DNA from: Diabrotica undecimpunctata
Taxonomy: Eukaryota; Arthropoda; Insecta; Coleoptera; Chrysomelidae
NCBI RefSeq assembly: GCF_040954645.1
Contig: NC_092809.1
Coordinates: 65,162,141-65,226,140 of the forward strand
Direction: 5' to 3'
Length of the DNA stretch: 64,000 bases
Of this stretch, positions 48,006 through 59,800 are shown piece after piece. The notes beneath the pieces were generated by a model. It was not told where the DNA came from and did not search any database. It saw only the letters and a program-made list of their open reading frames with translations. The position numbers and the translations under genes were made by a program. Position 1 is the first letter of the stretch. The number at the start of each line of letters is the position of its first letter.

Positions 48006-48359
48006 TAGGATAATTGAAAACTTATTATTATTATAATCGTGTGGGCAAATGTTATTTAGAGATTGAGATTGGTATAAAGCCGTTTTTTGTGGCAGATTGA
48101 TTATAAGAAATAAGCAGATATATGACATGCTACAACTCATTCTTTAGGCAAAAGGGTATAAAAAATAGAGCGCTACGAAAAAAAACTGCTTTTCAACCAA
48201 ACTTAAGAAAATGGTTCTTAACAAGTCTACAGCAAAATTATTTCGAATATCATAATCATTTTCTTTACCTATATCTCTGTGGAAGGTTGGCTTTACTAAT
48301 TACATTTCTCTATAAGTTTCTCTCTTGAGTCATACCAATATCAACCCATTTTACTGGCA

Positions 48360-49620
48360 TGACCTGCTCTTCCCAGGTCGTCTTTGTTCTTCCTCTACTA
48401 TTTCTTTAACGAACCTGATGATCAGTAATTTTTTGTGTTGGGTAATTACCTCTTTTATTTTAGCAGCAATCCCTAGACTGTCCTTAATAAACTCATTCTA
48501 AATTTTTTTTATTACTGCACTCATCCATCTAAACATTCTCATTTCTTTCACATTCATTTGTTGCTTCCCTTTCTTTTTAACTGGCTACGTTTAATTCCAT
48601 ACATCATAGCTTGTCTTATGGCTGTTTTATAAAATGTTTCCCTCAGCTTCATCGTAATTTTTCTTTCGCAAAATAAATCACTTGCTTTCTTTTACTTCAC
48701 CCATTCAATCCTACTTGTACTGCATCGGTACTTAAAATTAATAATTTTGACCATCCAAAGATTTTATTTTATTTGTAGCAACTTCCGTGTTTAAATAAAC
48801 AATTCAAATACTGGAATTTGTCCTTCTAGCTTTTAAACGCTTATTCTCACATACTTTTCTGCACTGCTTCAGTTTTTGTTCTAAATTTCTTTTACTATTT
48901 CTTGCTTATACTACATCATCAGCATACAATAAGCACCAGGGAATGTTACATTGTAGTTTAATCTCATATACATCAGCTATTATCTGATTCACCACTAATG
49001 AGAATGAATAAGGACTTAGCACTGAGTTTTGGTGCAATCCTACTTTCACCTGCAATTTATAAGTATCTCCCAAACCTGCCCTAATACTAGCTGTTATTTC
49101 CTAATTTACATCTCTCACAATATTCACATATTCACCGAGGACTTTTTTCTTATTAAGTGTCCACCACAGAGTCTCTCGAGAAACTCGATCATATGCTTTT
49201 TCAAGATCAATGAATACCACGTAAACGTTTGTTTCTTTATTCTCTGATTTCTCAATTACCTAATTTATACTGAAAATTGCAACTGCTGTTAACCTGCTTT
49301 GTATAAAGTCAAAATGACTATCGGATATTTCGTTTTCTTTGCGTATCCGTCTAACAATTTAATATTTCCTATATTTTCATACTATGGCTAATGAGTTTTA
49401 TGGTCCTGTAGTTTATACTTTGTTTTATACCTGCCTAGTTTTGTGAACATATACTACCTGACTGCTTCTCCATTTGTCTGGCATTTGTCCCACTTCCATA
49501 ATTTTATTAAATAAACCTGTTAGCCAACTTGGTCCTGTATCCTCAAATGCTGTCCACGTCCAGGAATGTCATCTGGTCTAACTAATTTACTTTTTTTTAC
49601 ACTGTTTGATAACACTTTTT
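48360..49620 (-). pseudogene. LINE, minus strand, intron 1 of copy 3
   Basis: Counterpart of 28350-29720: minus strand DLEKAYDRVSRETLW-type block near 49170-49215 and downstream LINE sequence. Confidence 0.58.
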
Positions 49621-49756
49621 CATTTGTTATTTTGGTGACCAAGGGTCAGTAGTTTTACTAACTCAACTGATTTTCTATCAAATTCTTTATTTAGTGAAAT
49701 GTCCAAAAAAAATTTCCATTTCTTTTCACATCCTTTCCGTGAAATAGTATTTTATT

Positions 49757-51845
49757 GTGATGGGAGTCCGGCCCCGATATCTAGCAGATCATACAGCTTT
49801 ATATCGGTTGTGACAAATTATTATACCAGTAGGTAGTTAAAATTAAATATAATCTAATTTTCATACTGTTTGCAACTTAAAGTTAAATGTGACAGTTGTG
49901 CACTGAATATCGTAGAATTCTGTGAGTACAAAACTGCATTATTAATAACCTTAAAATCAGAAGTTTAAATATATTTTATATATTTTACATATTTTATCGA
50001 TTTCAATTCAACTTATCGATTATCGACAAAAACTTTTTGCTGGTTCTTGCTTCTAACAAGTAATTAGGCTAGGCTGCTGTTCAATTTTATTAAGTGGCCA
50101 GGTCCGGCTTTAGATCCTCTGTACCAATGTACGTAAATTCTCAGCGGGAAGATGGATGAACCGGAATCAGCTACTACCTCACGAAATATACCCACTACGT
50201 CACACACATCTTACTCCAATGCATTAAACAGTTTCAAATATCCTTCAAAAGTCCAAGGTATTATACTTTCAACCATACAAGGAATAAAAGTTTTCGAATA
50301 TGTAAAAGCTGTTGGATCCATAGTACAGCCCAAAAATGTTGTTTGAACATCCAAAATAGCAAACAACCGCGTCTGCATCTACCTCTCCTCTAAATATGTA
50401 GTTGATCAATTTCTTAGCTCCCACAAATATATAAATATTGATGGTAACCAGATTGAAGTAAGAAGACTTATAACCCCTGCTCAGAGACTCATCATATCTA
50501 ATGTATGTCCTACTATACCTAATAGCATAATTGAAGAGCACTTAAAAACTATGGGTATAAAATCCGCCTCCAACATGACGTTTCTACGAGTAGGCATGCA
50601 AGACTCAAAATACAGCCACGTACTCAGCTTTAGGAGGCAAATGTTCATAAGTCCTTTAGAAAATGCATCAATTCCTGACTCAGTTCTAATCTCATTCGAC
50701 AATACATCATATCGACTATACATTTCCATAGATGGTTTAAACTGCTCCAGATGCAAGATTGTCGGACATCACGATTCTGACTGTCCTTCTTTATCATCAT
50801 CAAGCAACTCAATTAATCAAATGAAAACTGACCACCACGTGAATATACATAACTCTACCAATGAAAAATATAATCAGCTACAAGATCAATCACGAAACCA
50901 ATACCAAGAAGATACCGAAACATTAATGGAACCAGAACGAAATACCATACAAAATCACGCATCAGTTACAAAGGACCAAACCACTTCCTCACAAACAAAC
51001 AATGAATTACAAATTTTGAATCAACCAAAAATATCCCAAGATAATTCCTTAGTAATTGAAAGCGATAGAAAAACCACTGAAATTACTCCTGAAACTAAAA
51101 GACAAATATCCTCTCCTGAAATTCTTGAAAATGACCTACCTCCTCCCGATACTCAAAAACCTAAGAAAAAGCCTAAAACCCAAGAAGATATTCCAATTAT
51201 TCTAAATCAAATTAAAGAAAAAATTGAAAATAGAAACCCTTCCTTTACACTTACTGTTCATTAAATAACTATGTGATTTTCTGGCAAATTCCCTTCACTC
51301 AAAACATCCTGAACGCATTGTTAAAAATTATTCAAATGAAAGCCAAGAAATAAAAGAAATTTTAAACTTTATATATTCTCAAATACAAAATAAAACTTTA
51401 AAAAACAATATCACCAGATTGAAGAAGAAACTGCTTCTCAACAGTCCTTCTTCTACTGACGAAACTGACTAAGAATCAAGTTCCCAACAATGAATAGTTA
51501 ACACATAAAGAGTTAATGGCCAGCACATTCATATTACAGTGGAACCCCAAGGAGGCTGCTCCGATGTGTACCAAGTGCAACACTCAGTTGTCAGTGAAAC
51601 TTATAATTGTTGAGTGTCCAGTGTACCAGAATGAAAGAATCGCGTGTGCTCTTAGTGATAATTTAAAAAGTATACTAACGTCAAATTTACAGTCTTTATT
51701 AAGTTATCATAAAATACTAAACTATATACCAGATTGTAAAACATATTTTTTTATGTAACAATATGTATCTTACTGTTTGTGTATGTCCCCTCGCTAATAA
51801 CCCTTAGTGGTTGATGCGTTTATATTTGTTTAAATAAAAAAAAAA
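49757..51845 (+). mobile_element. I-clade LINE with ORF1 and an internally deleted ORF2
   Basis: 5' region 49757-50151. ORF1 is 50152-51264 in one frame with a single TGA at 50344, then continues after a frameshift to about 51470 (NESQEIKEILNFIYSQIQNK). ORF1 is gag-like, with a CCHC knuckle (CSRCKIVGHHDSDC, about 50743-50784). ORF2 (51516-51758, 80 codons) starts MASTFILQWN, as LINE ORF2 endonucleases do, and passes straight into the ORF2 tail ([28 protein letters not shown]). The endonuclease, RT and RNase H are missing. It ends in poly-A at 51835-51845, with TATTTTATT at 49748-49756 and 51851-51859 as a possible target duplication. Confidence 0.72.
50152..51264 (+). pseudogene. LINE ORF1 (gag-like), one internal stop
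   Basis: 371 codons in frame with one TGA at 50344-50346 (a CGA-to-TGA change would explain it). The N-terminus is Ser/Thr-rich. The middle is an RNA-binding-like region (VCIYLSSKYVVDQFLSSHKY, LIISNVCPTIP). One CCHC zinc knuckle follows, then a polar Gln/Asn-rich and Lys/Pro-rich tail. It probably packaged element RNA. Confidence 0.7.
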
Positions 51846-51889
51846 GTACCTATTTTATTATTTTCGTCTTGGGTACATTTAATCTGAAT

Positions 51890-52290
51890 ATTGCCCTTTA
51901 CTGTCTTTGGCATTTTGTCTTTTTCATTTATAGCTATTTATTATATTTTTGTTTGGCGTTTCCTGGTATCAGGTTGATCGTGTAGATTTGTATACGCTTC
52001 TGCTTCACCTTTCAATACTGCTACTTACGCTTTTTTATCGGCGACTATATAGTTTTCAATATCTGTGTCCAACCTATTCTCTTGCCACTATACAATTTTC
52101 TCTTTTTATATTTTTTCTCGAACTTCGTTTGACCACCACAAGGTCTCTTCATTCTCAAGTCATAAGTTTCGTTTGAAAGAGTGTGTCAACAATCTAAATG
52201 ATCCCATTATATGTGTCTATATTTAAAAGATTGTTATTATTATTGTACACAAGCAAGGGCAAGGGGACAAGTCCCTATTATGCCCAAGTA
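51890..52290 (-). pseudogene. LINE linker fragment, minus strand
   Basis: Minus strand reads like the basic linker between endonuclease and RT of a LINE (KKYKKRKLYSGKRIGW). It is followed by an ATAATAATAA segment near 52230. Weakly supported. Confidence 0.35.
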
Positions 52291-52317
52291 CAACAAAATT
52301 TCATTAGTAAGTAAGTA

Positions 52318-53330
52318 TGCACTAAAACATAAAAACTGCGTTTTTTAGTAAAGATTTCGATTTTTTTTTATTTCTATAGACTAGAAATTAAAATAGATAA
52401 TATAATTGTTTTATTGTCGTATTCGCATGAGTTTAGCACCATATTTAAGCCCTTTCAGCGCAAACCTTTTTAAAACATAAGGCTAGATATATTTAATATA
52501 AAATACCTTGTAGTTTATTTTAACAGCAACAAAGTGTATAACAAATTTATTTTAAGACCTTTGTTTTGAAAACATTTTTGATGAAAAGAGTTGATGGTGC
52601 TAAAAGCATGCGAATACAACCTTTAAATCGTCATTATATCGTTTATTATTAAGCTTGTAGAAATAAAAAATCACAATCTTTAGTAACGAACAAAGCGGTT
52701 TATTTCTATTTAGGGTTTTTTTTGTTTACTTTTTAGTTGATACGTTATTTTGAAAAAAAGCGAAGTTTTTGAGATTTTTCAAAAATAGTGTCTTTATTTT
52801 AACCTTTGTTTTTTTTAAACTCAACCTTCCAAATCAGTTAAACTTTCAGAATGTAATTTTTTGATGTACCTAAATGAAGTAAATTATAAATGAACAATGG
52901 CATTGGCGGGTGTGAGGTTGTTACTTTCTGCTTCACAAAAAATATAAGCGGACTTTATTTTAGTAATAATTTTTTTTAATTTTCATGCAAATTTTTACCG
53001 TGACCACTTTTGCCGTGGTCATTTTAAAGGTTTTTCAGTGATCTTTTAAAAAGTTGCTAGAAGTTTTTCATAAAAAACTTACTATTTTCAGGTTATTCAA
53101 TATTATATGTTTGAATTTGACTATTCGATAAATAATAGTCTACATTCTAACAGCCATAACGATGTTATTATTAAGATTACGTTAATGATAAAACACTAAC
53201 ACTCTTTGTTTTATAAGCTTCATTTTACATCCAAAAATATATTTGTAAAAAACCGTCTAAAATATGCTTTTTTGATATGTAATTTGTAAACTTTTGGTCA
53301 CTAATAACTTAAAAAATATTGATTTTTTGA
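52318..53330. mobile_element. Foldback-element derivative, intron 1 of copy 3
   Basis: Same truncated form and same left breakpoint as 29790-30800, which links the intron 1 of copies 2 and 3 more closely to each other than to copy 1. Confidence 0.6.
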
Positions 53331-53693
53331 AAACACTTCTAAGTACATTTTTGTCTTAAAATTTACTATTGTAATGACTACCATTATTTTTTGATAAACT
53401 TTTTTCACCCTCGAGTAGGTGTGGTAACCACCTCCAGAGGACAAGCACATATTTAAGTAGGGTACAATAATTTGATCTTTCATCTATTTTTTAACTACCA
53501 TAAAAATTTTAAGCAAATTGATGTACGTAAAACAATTCAGACTATTTCTACTGTTTTTACCGTCATATTCTGGACTATCCCATAAAAAGGACTATTGGAT
53601 TAAAATTTTCAAATGTCAAATTTGTTTTCGGTTTATTTCTATTATCTTTATGATTAGCACCGTTTTGAATTTAGAATTATATTTTATTTTCAG

Positions 53694-53823
53694 GTATCAG
53701 CTGCGGAACCTATTAATGTGAAATTTACAAAACTTTTAGATGTCAATGTAGAAGGTAAGTCTAACTCATGGAAAAATGACTTGGGAAGACTTCTTTATCC
53801 GCAAAATGAGGACGTTGATCTAG
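53694..53823 (+). CDS. Copy 3 exon 2
   Basis: 130 nt between TTTTCAG and CTAG|GTAAAA, open in the same frame. It encodes [20 protein letters not shown] and onward to EDVDL. It is intact although no upstream exon 1 is present. Confidence 0.82.
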
Positions 53824-56800
53824 GTAAAACTATTATTCGATGTTAATTTTAAACTAAATCTATTATTATTGATCGCGTATGTATATACACACTACTGTTA
53901 AAATTATACGATCTTATAGATCTAAGACAACTCTACATATGATTTCTATAAACTAAAGGACTAATTGCCTTAGTTCCATAAATTAGCATATAAACTTAAA
54001 CATCAGTTAAACCTTACAATTATTCTTTTGATTTAACTTTTTAAATCTTCTAATTTTGGAAATAATGTACAGAATAAGATAAAGTAATCTTATTTTTTAT
54101 CTAACCTCAACTTAATTCATATTAATTTCATTTCAAAAAAACAATTTTCTTACTATTTTTGTTTTCCCCAAAGGCACTTCAATGCTGGGCTAGTTCTGCT
54201 CTTATGATTTTGGTACGTTACTTCATTAATGTTAAGAAGAGAAGTAGTTAAATGTGCCTTCGGAAATGCCCAGAACCACATTTACCTACTTAAAAACATT
54301 TACAAAATATTTGAAATAATACTAAATGTGCAAAATAGTATGTAAGTATTTAAACAAAATGTGCAACATGTCATCAATACGTTGTCTATGTTTGATGCTC
54401 TTTATAACTGTTTCAATGCAAACTTTTACTTTGGTCTTTTGCAATGCTGCCTCCATGTACTTGTGGTTTTTTTACTTACACATAACATCCGCATCACATT
54501 GGTCAAAGAATTTTCTTTTGAGGCATATGGGTAAATCCGATTTAAATACATAGTTTAATTTACCAAACGCTGCCCAGACTAATCCGACGCGACGTGGGAG
54601 CTCACATGTCTGGTTATCTCTACCCAACTGAATTTTTTATCTTAATTACTTATACGATGTAGTCTGTACAATATTTCTTCCATCAACAGTAATATTTCAA
54701 TTTAGCACCAGATTAGTCAATATTTGCATCTTGTTCATATTAATCTTTAGTTCGACTTCCAAGAAAGCGTGATATAATTTTTCAAACATTATTATTGCAT
54801 CATTTATACGATCGGCTATAAGGACGATGTCATCTGCAAATCTCAAATGACTGAGCTTCTCTCCATTTATGTCGATAACATGATCGTTGAGATGTGCATT
54901 CTTGCGTGTTCTAAAAGCGTCGTGAACAGCTTTGGAGAGGCGTTGTCTCCTTGCCGTACTCCTTGCTGTATACAGATTTTTCTTTTGAGGTATATAAGTA
55001 GATCCGATTTAAATACATTGTAACCTCTGATGGAGACACTGCGGACGGCAGCCAGAAGGTTGGTGGAGAGCGAGTCGTGGGTTCGAAACTAGCTTTTGGA
55101 ACCAGGAATGGGTCCAACGGACGAAATAAGTAAAGATACGATAGGAGATATTGAAAAAGATGCACATAAACAAAAAGATAGATGGGTAAAATTACCAAAG
55201 ATAAGATAAGACAGGGAACAGGGCGCCACTTAATTTTTTGGGGTTCAAGGAGAAAATTAAGGAACCTTAGAAAAGAAAAGAGATAAGGAAAGATATTTAG
55301 GTTCAGAGACCAAACCCACGAAAAGATATCACTGTTAATTATTAAATAAATTTGGTTAACACTCTACATAAACAAAAAATAAATATATAAGGTATTACAC
55401 TTACTCACCTACGAAACTTGAATCAGCCTGATCTTTCTACTGGTCAAAGGTATAGTTATTTTTAAAGGCAAAAAGCAAATATATCAGGAAACTTTGTTAG
55501 GAGTCGACAAATAAAATACATACATGAAACAATAACAATATATTAAACAACAACAAAATTATGACGCTGCTGAATGCAACACAAATAATAAAAATACACC
55601 AACAACTATAAAATGGTGGTATACATATAAAAATAGGCAGAAATATAATTAGAAAATATCTTTACAAAGATATAAGTATAACACAAGCATGCACAAATAA
55701 AGTTTTGGCGTATCTCGAGATATTACAGCAAAAAAAATGAATAAAAAATTATAACAAAAACCAAAGATAACAAAAATTAATAAAATCTAAATTTACAAAA
55801 AATACAAAAAAAGGTTACAGAAATGAAACATAAAAATTTAACCAAACCGCACTTGGTTAAGTCGATTATTTGGTTAGTAACAAAAAAAAATATAGAATGT
55901 TCTTTAATTGACTGCAAAATTCAGTAGCTACTCTCAACTACATTTGAAGACATGTATCAATTTGAGATACGTCCAGATAATGGAAGATGATATGATGCTA
56001 TACCATGTTACTTGCCCAGATAGGTGGAGATATTAAAATTATGTCAACTTACAGTAATTCCTGGCGACTGCTGCTTTAAGTCACTGAAGTTAATACTGTA
56101 CTGGTATTAAACACTGAATTTAATTACCCTTAAAGGTGCTTTACAACTATACTTAAACTAATATAGTGTAAGATAAAAAACTCTAATAAGCAAGTGTATA
56201 CACACTTATAAAGAAAATGCATAGATACGATAAGGTAGCAGATACGATAATGTGAACTAAGCGTCTTAACTCGATGAATGCCCACCGATAAGTGACTTGG
56301 TTCCTCTAAAATTTTACCAAGCTACCCAAGAAAAGGTGAGGGTATCTTCCCCCCAAAAATGATAGGCCAGCCTGTATCTATTTCTAAGAAGATAAGGTTC
56401 TAACTAACATTGAACATAACGGTATACTTCTACCTACAAACGTGATGGAATATCAAATCTCCTAGATTAGGTTTTTCCCGAAAAACATTACAACGGGCGT
56501 TCGACGACAATTACCGAATTTATGACAAAGGACCCGGAAAAGGATTAACTAAGGATTCGCCAGACCGGCGTCTTTAAATAAATACTTAGGTAGATTCTTC
56601 AGTCATATTTCGGTAGTTTTCCAATAAAAATTTCTGATCGTAAACACGACCATCAACGTATCATCCACATGGGTAAAAGGAATTAAAATTAATTTAATAT
56701 ATTAATTAAAAAAAATGTTACAACATAGAATAATTATCCAAACGCTGTCCAGGCAAATCCTACGCGACGTGGGAACTCACATGTTTGGTTATCTCTGCCC

Positions 56801-59800
56801 AACCGAATTTCATGTCTTAAGTAATTATACGATGTAGTTGCACAATATTCCTTCCATCAACAGCATTATTTCGATTTAGCACCAGATTAGTCGTTATTTG
56901 CATCTTGTTTTTTCAGACATTATTATTGCATCATCCATACGAGCGGCTATAAGGACGATGTTATCTGCAAATCTCAAATGACTGAAATACATGTTCTCAA
57001 AGCGTCAGAACAGCTTTTAATATTTATTTGTTTCTTGTTGAGATAGTCTTACGCTAGCTGTGGCATTTTGGTAGATATATTTGATTATGTTAGTGTAGCG
57101 ATGGTTTACTTGGCATTCTATCAATGCTTTTAACATTTTCTGATGGCTTCTAGGTCTCAGGATCTTTATCACTAGTAAGTGGTCCTGAGTGCTGTACCTC
57201 GATCTAAATCCAGCTTGTTCTCTAGGCTGATAGAAGTCTAGTTTAGCGTCCAGTCTTTTTTGATAATTTTTTAAAAAAATTTTATATGTGTGAAAGCAAA
57301 CTGACAGGGAGGTAATTTTTTAAGTCTGCTATGTCTCCTTGCTTGTGTAATAAAATAATGACTGCATTGTTCCATTGATAAGGAGTTTTCTCTTGGTTGC
57401 AAGTTGGATGCAAGTCGCACAAGACATAGACAGATGAAAAGAGCTAAGGAAGACCTATGTCCAGCAGTGGACGCATACAGGTTGATGATGATGATGCTGA
57501 TGACCCTCGTCAACCACTAAGGGATATTAGCGAGGGGACATGCACAGACCCTAAGATACATATTATTACATAAAAATACTTCACAGTTTAGTATATAGTT
57601 TGGTTGTTTTGAGATAATTTAATAAATGTATTAAATTTGAAGTCAGTACATTTTTTAAATTGTCACTCAGAGCACAAGCGATTTTTCCATTGTTGTATAC
57701 TAGACACTCGATAATCGTATGTTTTAATTGAATGTTGCACTTGGTTCACATCGAAACAGCCTCCTTATTGAAGAAATATCAGTTGGTGGTGACTTGGTCT
57801 TTTATATTACTTGTTCAGATAAGTGTAGTAAGATGACCTAGGCATACTTTGAGTTTGGTCTTAACCTTCTACCACTGACGTGTTCTATCTGGAACATAAC
57901 TACGGATGTGGTGCCATGTGGACCCCATGTAATTTCTATTTGGTATTGCCAACATTTTTTAAAAATATGACAAAATATGTTCAATATAATTTTTTTGATA
58001 TATTTTACATTAGTGTATTCATTTTTTTTATAATATTTTGCCAAATTGTTAGTTATTAAATATATTACAAATTACATGTCAAAATATCCTAAATAATGAA
58101 ACGGTTTACTAAAAATGTTGTAATTTTTTTATTGTTTAAAATGTTTATAAAATAGTTATGGAAAATTAAAGATCAAATATACGAAATATGAAAAAACAAA
58201 ATAAACCAAAAAAATAAACCCCCCATATAAAAAACTACAACACCCAAACTTTAGCAATTTTGGAATTCAGATAAAAAGTTACTTTGTACGTTCTTTACAA
58301 ATATTAGCTCTACAGTTATCACACATTGATATCTTACAAACATCACATGAATTCTTAGTCTTTTTATAATTTTTCGTGGACAGAGCCCACATCTTTTTCG
58401 TTTGTTCATATCGGGATGCACGTTTTCATCAATCATCGGTTTGTTCAGTATTTTACTGATGTTCATTCTCAATTCTCTTGGAAGTCTTTGATTGATCATT
58501 CTTCTATTCACATGTCGTTAAACGAGTTGTTTGGCGAATAGCTTCACAAATACTGCCCGTAGTATGTTATTAGCTTTGGTTTAATATATATGAATTAACT
58601 CCTACGATGTCGATGATGGAATAAAATACCGCCATAGGCCAACGCCTAGTACGTCTACTTGAACTATAATTTGCACATTTTTTTTCAAGGGCATCTACGC
58701 CCCTTTGGTTTCATTATAAAAGACAAGTCACCACTAGCTCCCTCACTATCATCTTCTACTACCGAATCTGTATCATGCTCAGTTTCAATGTCATTTAAAG
58801 AGCCACCTGACTCTTCCATATCGCTATTCTCACTTTCTACCTCGTCATGCCATGCTAACAGAGTTTCTTCACAGTTTTTATCACCGTAATGTACTGTTTT
58901 GGATGAACCTGCCATTTTCGTAAATTTTTCACAAACACTGACGTGGTGCCAAAATGACCCCTTTCGAACTTTAGATAGTTATAAACTAAATACCACACTA
59001 CTGAAAAACTCATCAATAAGTGAAGCGATCGACGTCACTGTAACTTGAAGGTACCTGCGAGTCACAAACCTATAACAACAAAAATAAAAAATTGGGCGTA
59101 ATTTGAATTTAGTCGGGGGTCATGTGGGCACCACGTCCGTAGTAGAAGGTTAATATAATCCCAAGTAATATTTTGGCCGGCATTGCTTGCCAGGGAGTTC
59201 ACTTCCTCATTGCCACTTATTCTTATATGGGAAAATATCCAGACTCAGCAAATAGTTTTTGGTCAGCTTGGAGATGATATAATTCTTCTTCTATTTTGAG
59301 AGGTATGGCGTAAGTTGTATATAATTGTTTTATTTCAAGTAATGAGCTTATCGAATCGGTGATATTAACACATTTGCTTTGATTAACCCCTTAACTAGTC
59401 GCTACATGGTCAAAAAGACCGCACGTATTAAAAATTGCTAATATTTCGGAAAAAAATTGCATTTGGCAACCACGGCCTTCAGTAGCTTACTCATTCGATA
59501 CAAGGAGCCTCAGTACTAAATCAGAGTAGCGGGAGGTTTGTTGATTAGGAGTTACAGCGCAAAGGTCATAATTTCCGCGCGCGTCTCGTCAGTTAAAAAG
59601 TTTTTATAAATCGTTTTATTGTGTTTCTTATCACCTTAAGGTATGTATAAACGCTAGTTTTTTTAAATAATATACTAATATACTTTTTTCTTATTGTTTA
59701 GTAACCTTTTCAATATACCTCTCTTTCTTTTACTATGTAATTAGTTATCAAATTTTAAATTACTTTGCAGCAAATTAATATTACGATATTTCATAATTTT

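Larger units (their letters stand above)
57865..59149 (-). mobile_element. piggyBac-family non-autonomous element, core deleted
   Basis: Flanked by TTAA at 57861-57864 and 59150-59153. The terminal repeats start CCTTCTACCACTGACGTG and, on the other strand, CCTTCTACTACGGACGTG. The 1285-bp element keeps the first 76 codons of a transposase (minus, 58915-58685, acidic N-terminus) and its end: SSSRRTRRWPMAVFYSIIDI at about 58655-58596, then the Cys-rich KRCGLCPRK tail (58511-58251). The DDD catalytic core is gone. Copy 1 has the empty site near 6210 (TTAG). Confidence 0.78.

Noticed and set aside
55040..55110. tRNA-like GGTTCGAAAC as a SINE or an LTR primer-binding site
   Set aside because: It lies inside the 1.7-kb LTR-like unit, with no complementary tRNA 3' end or box A spacing that I could support.
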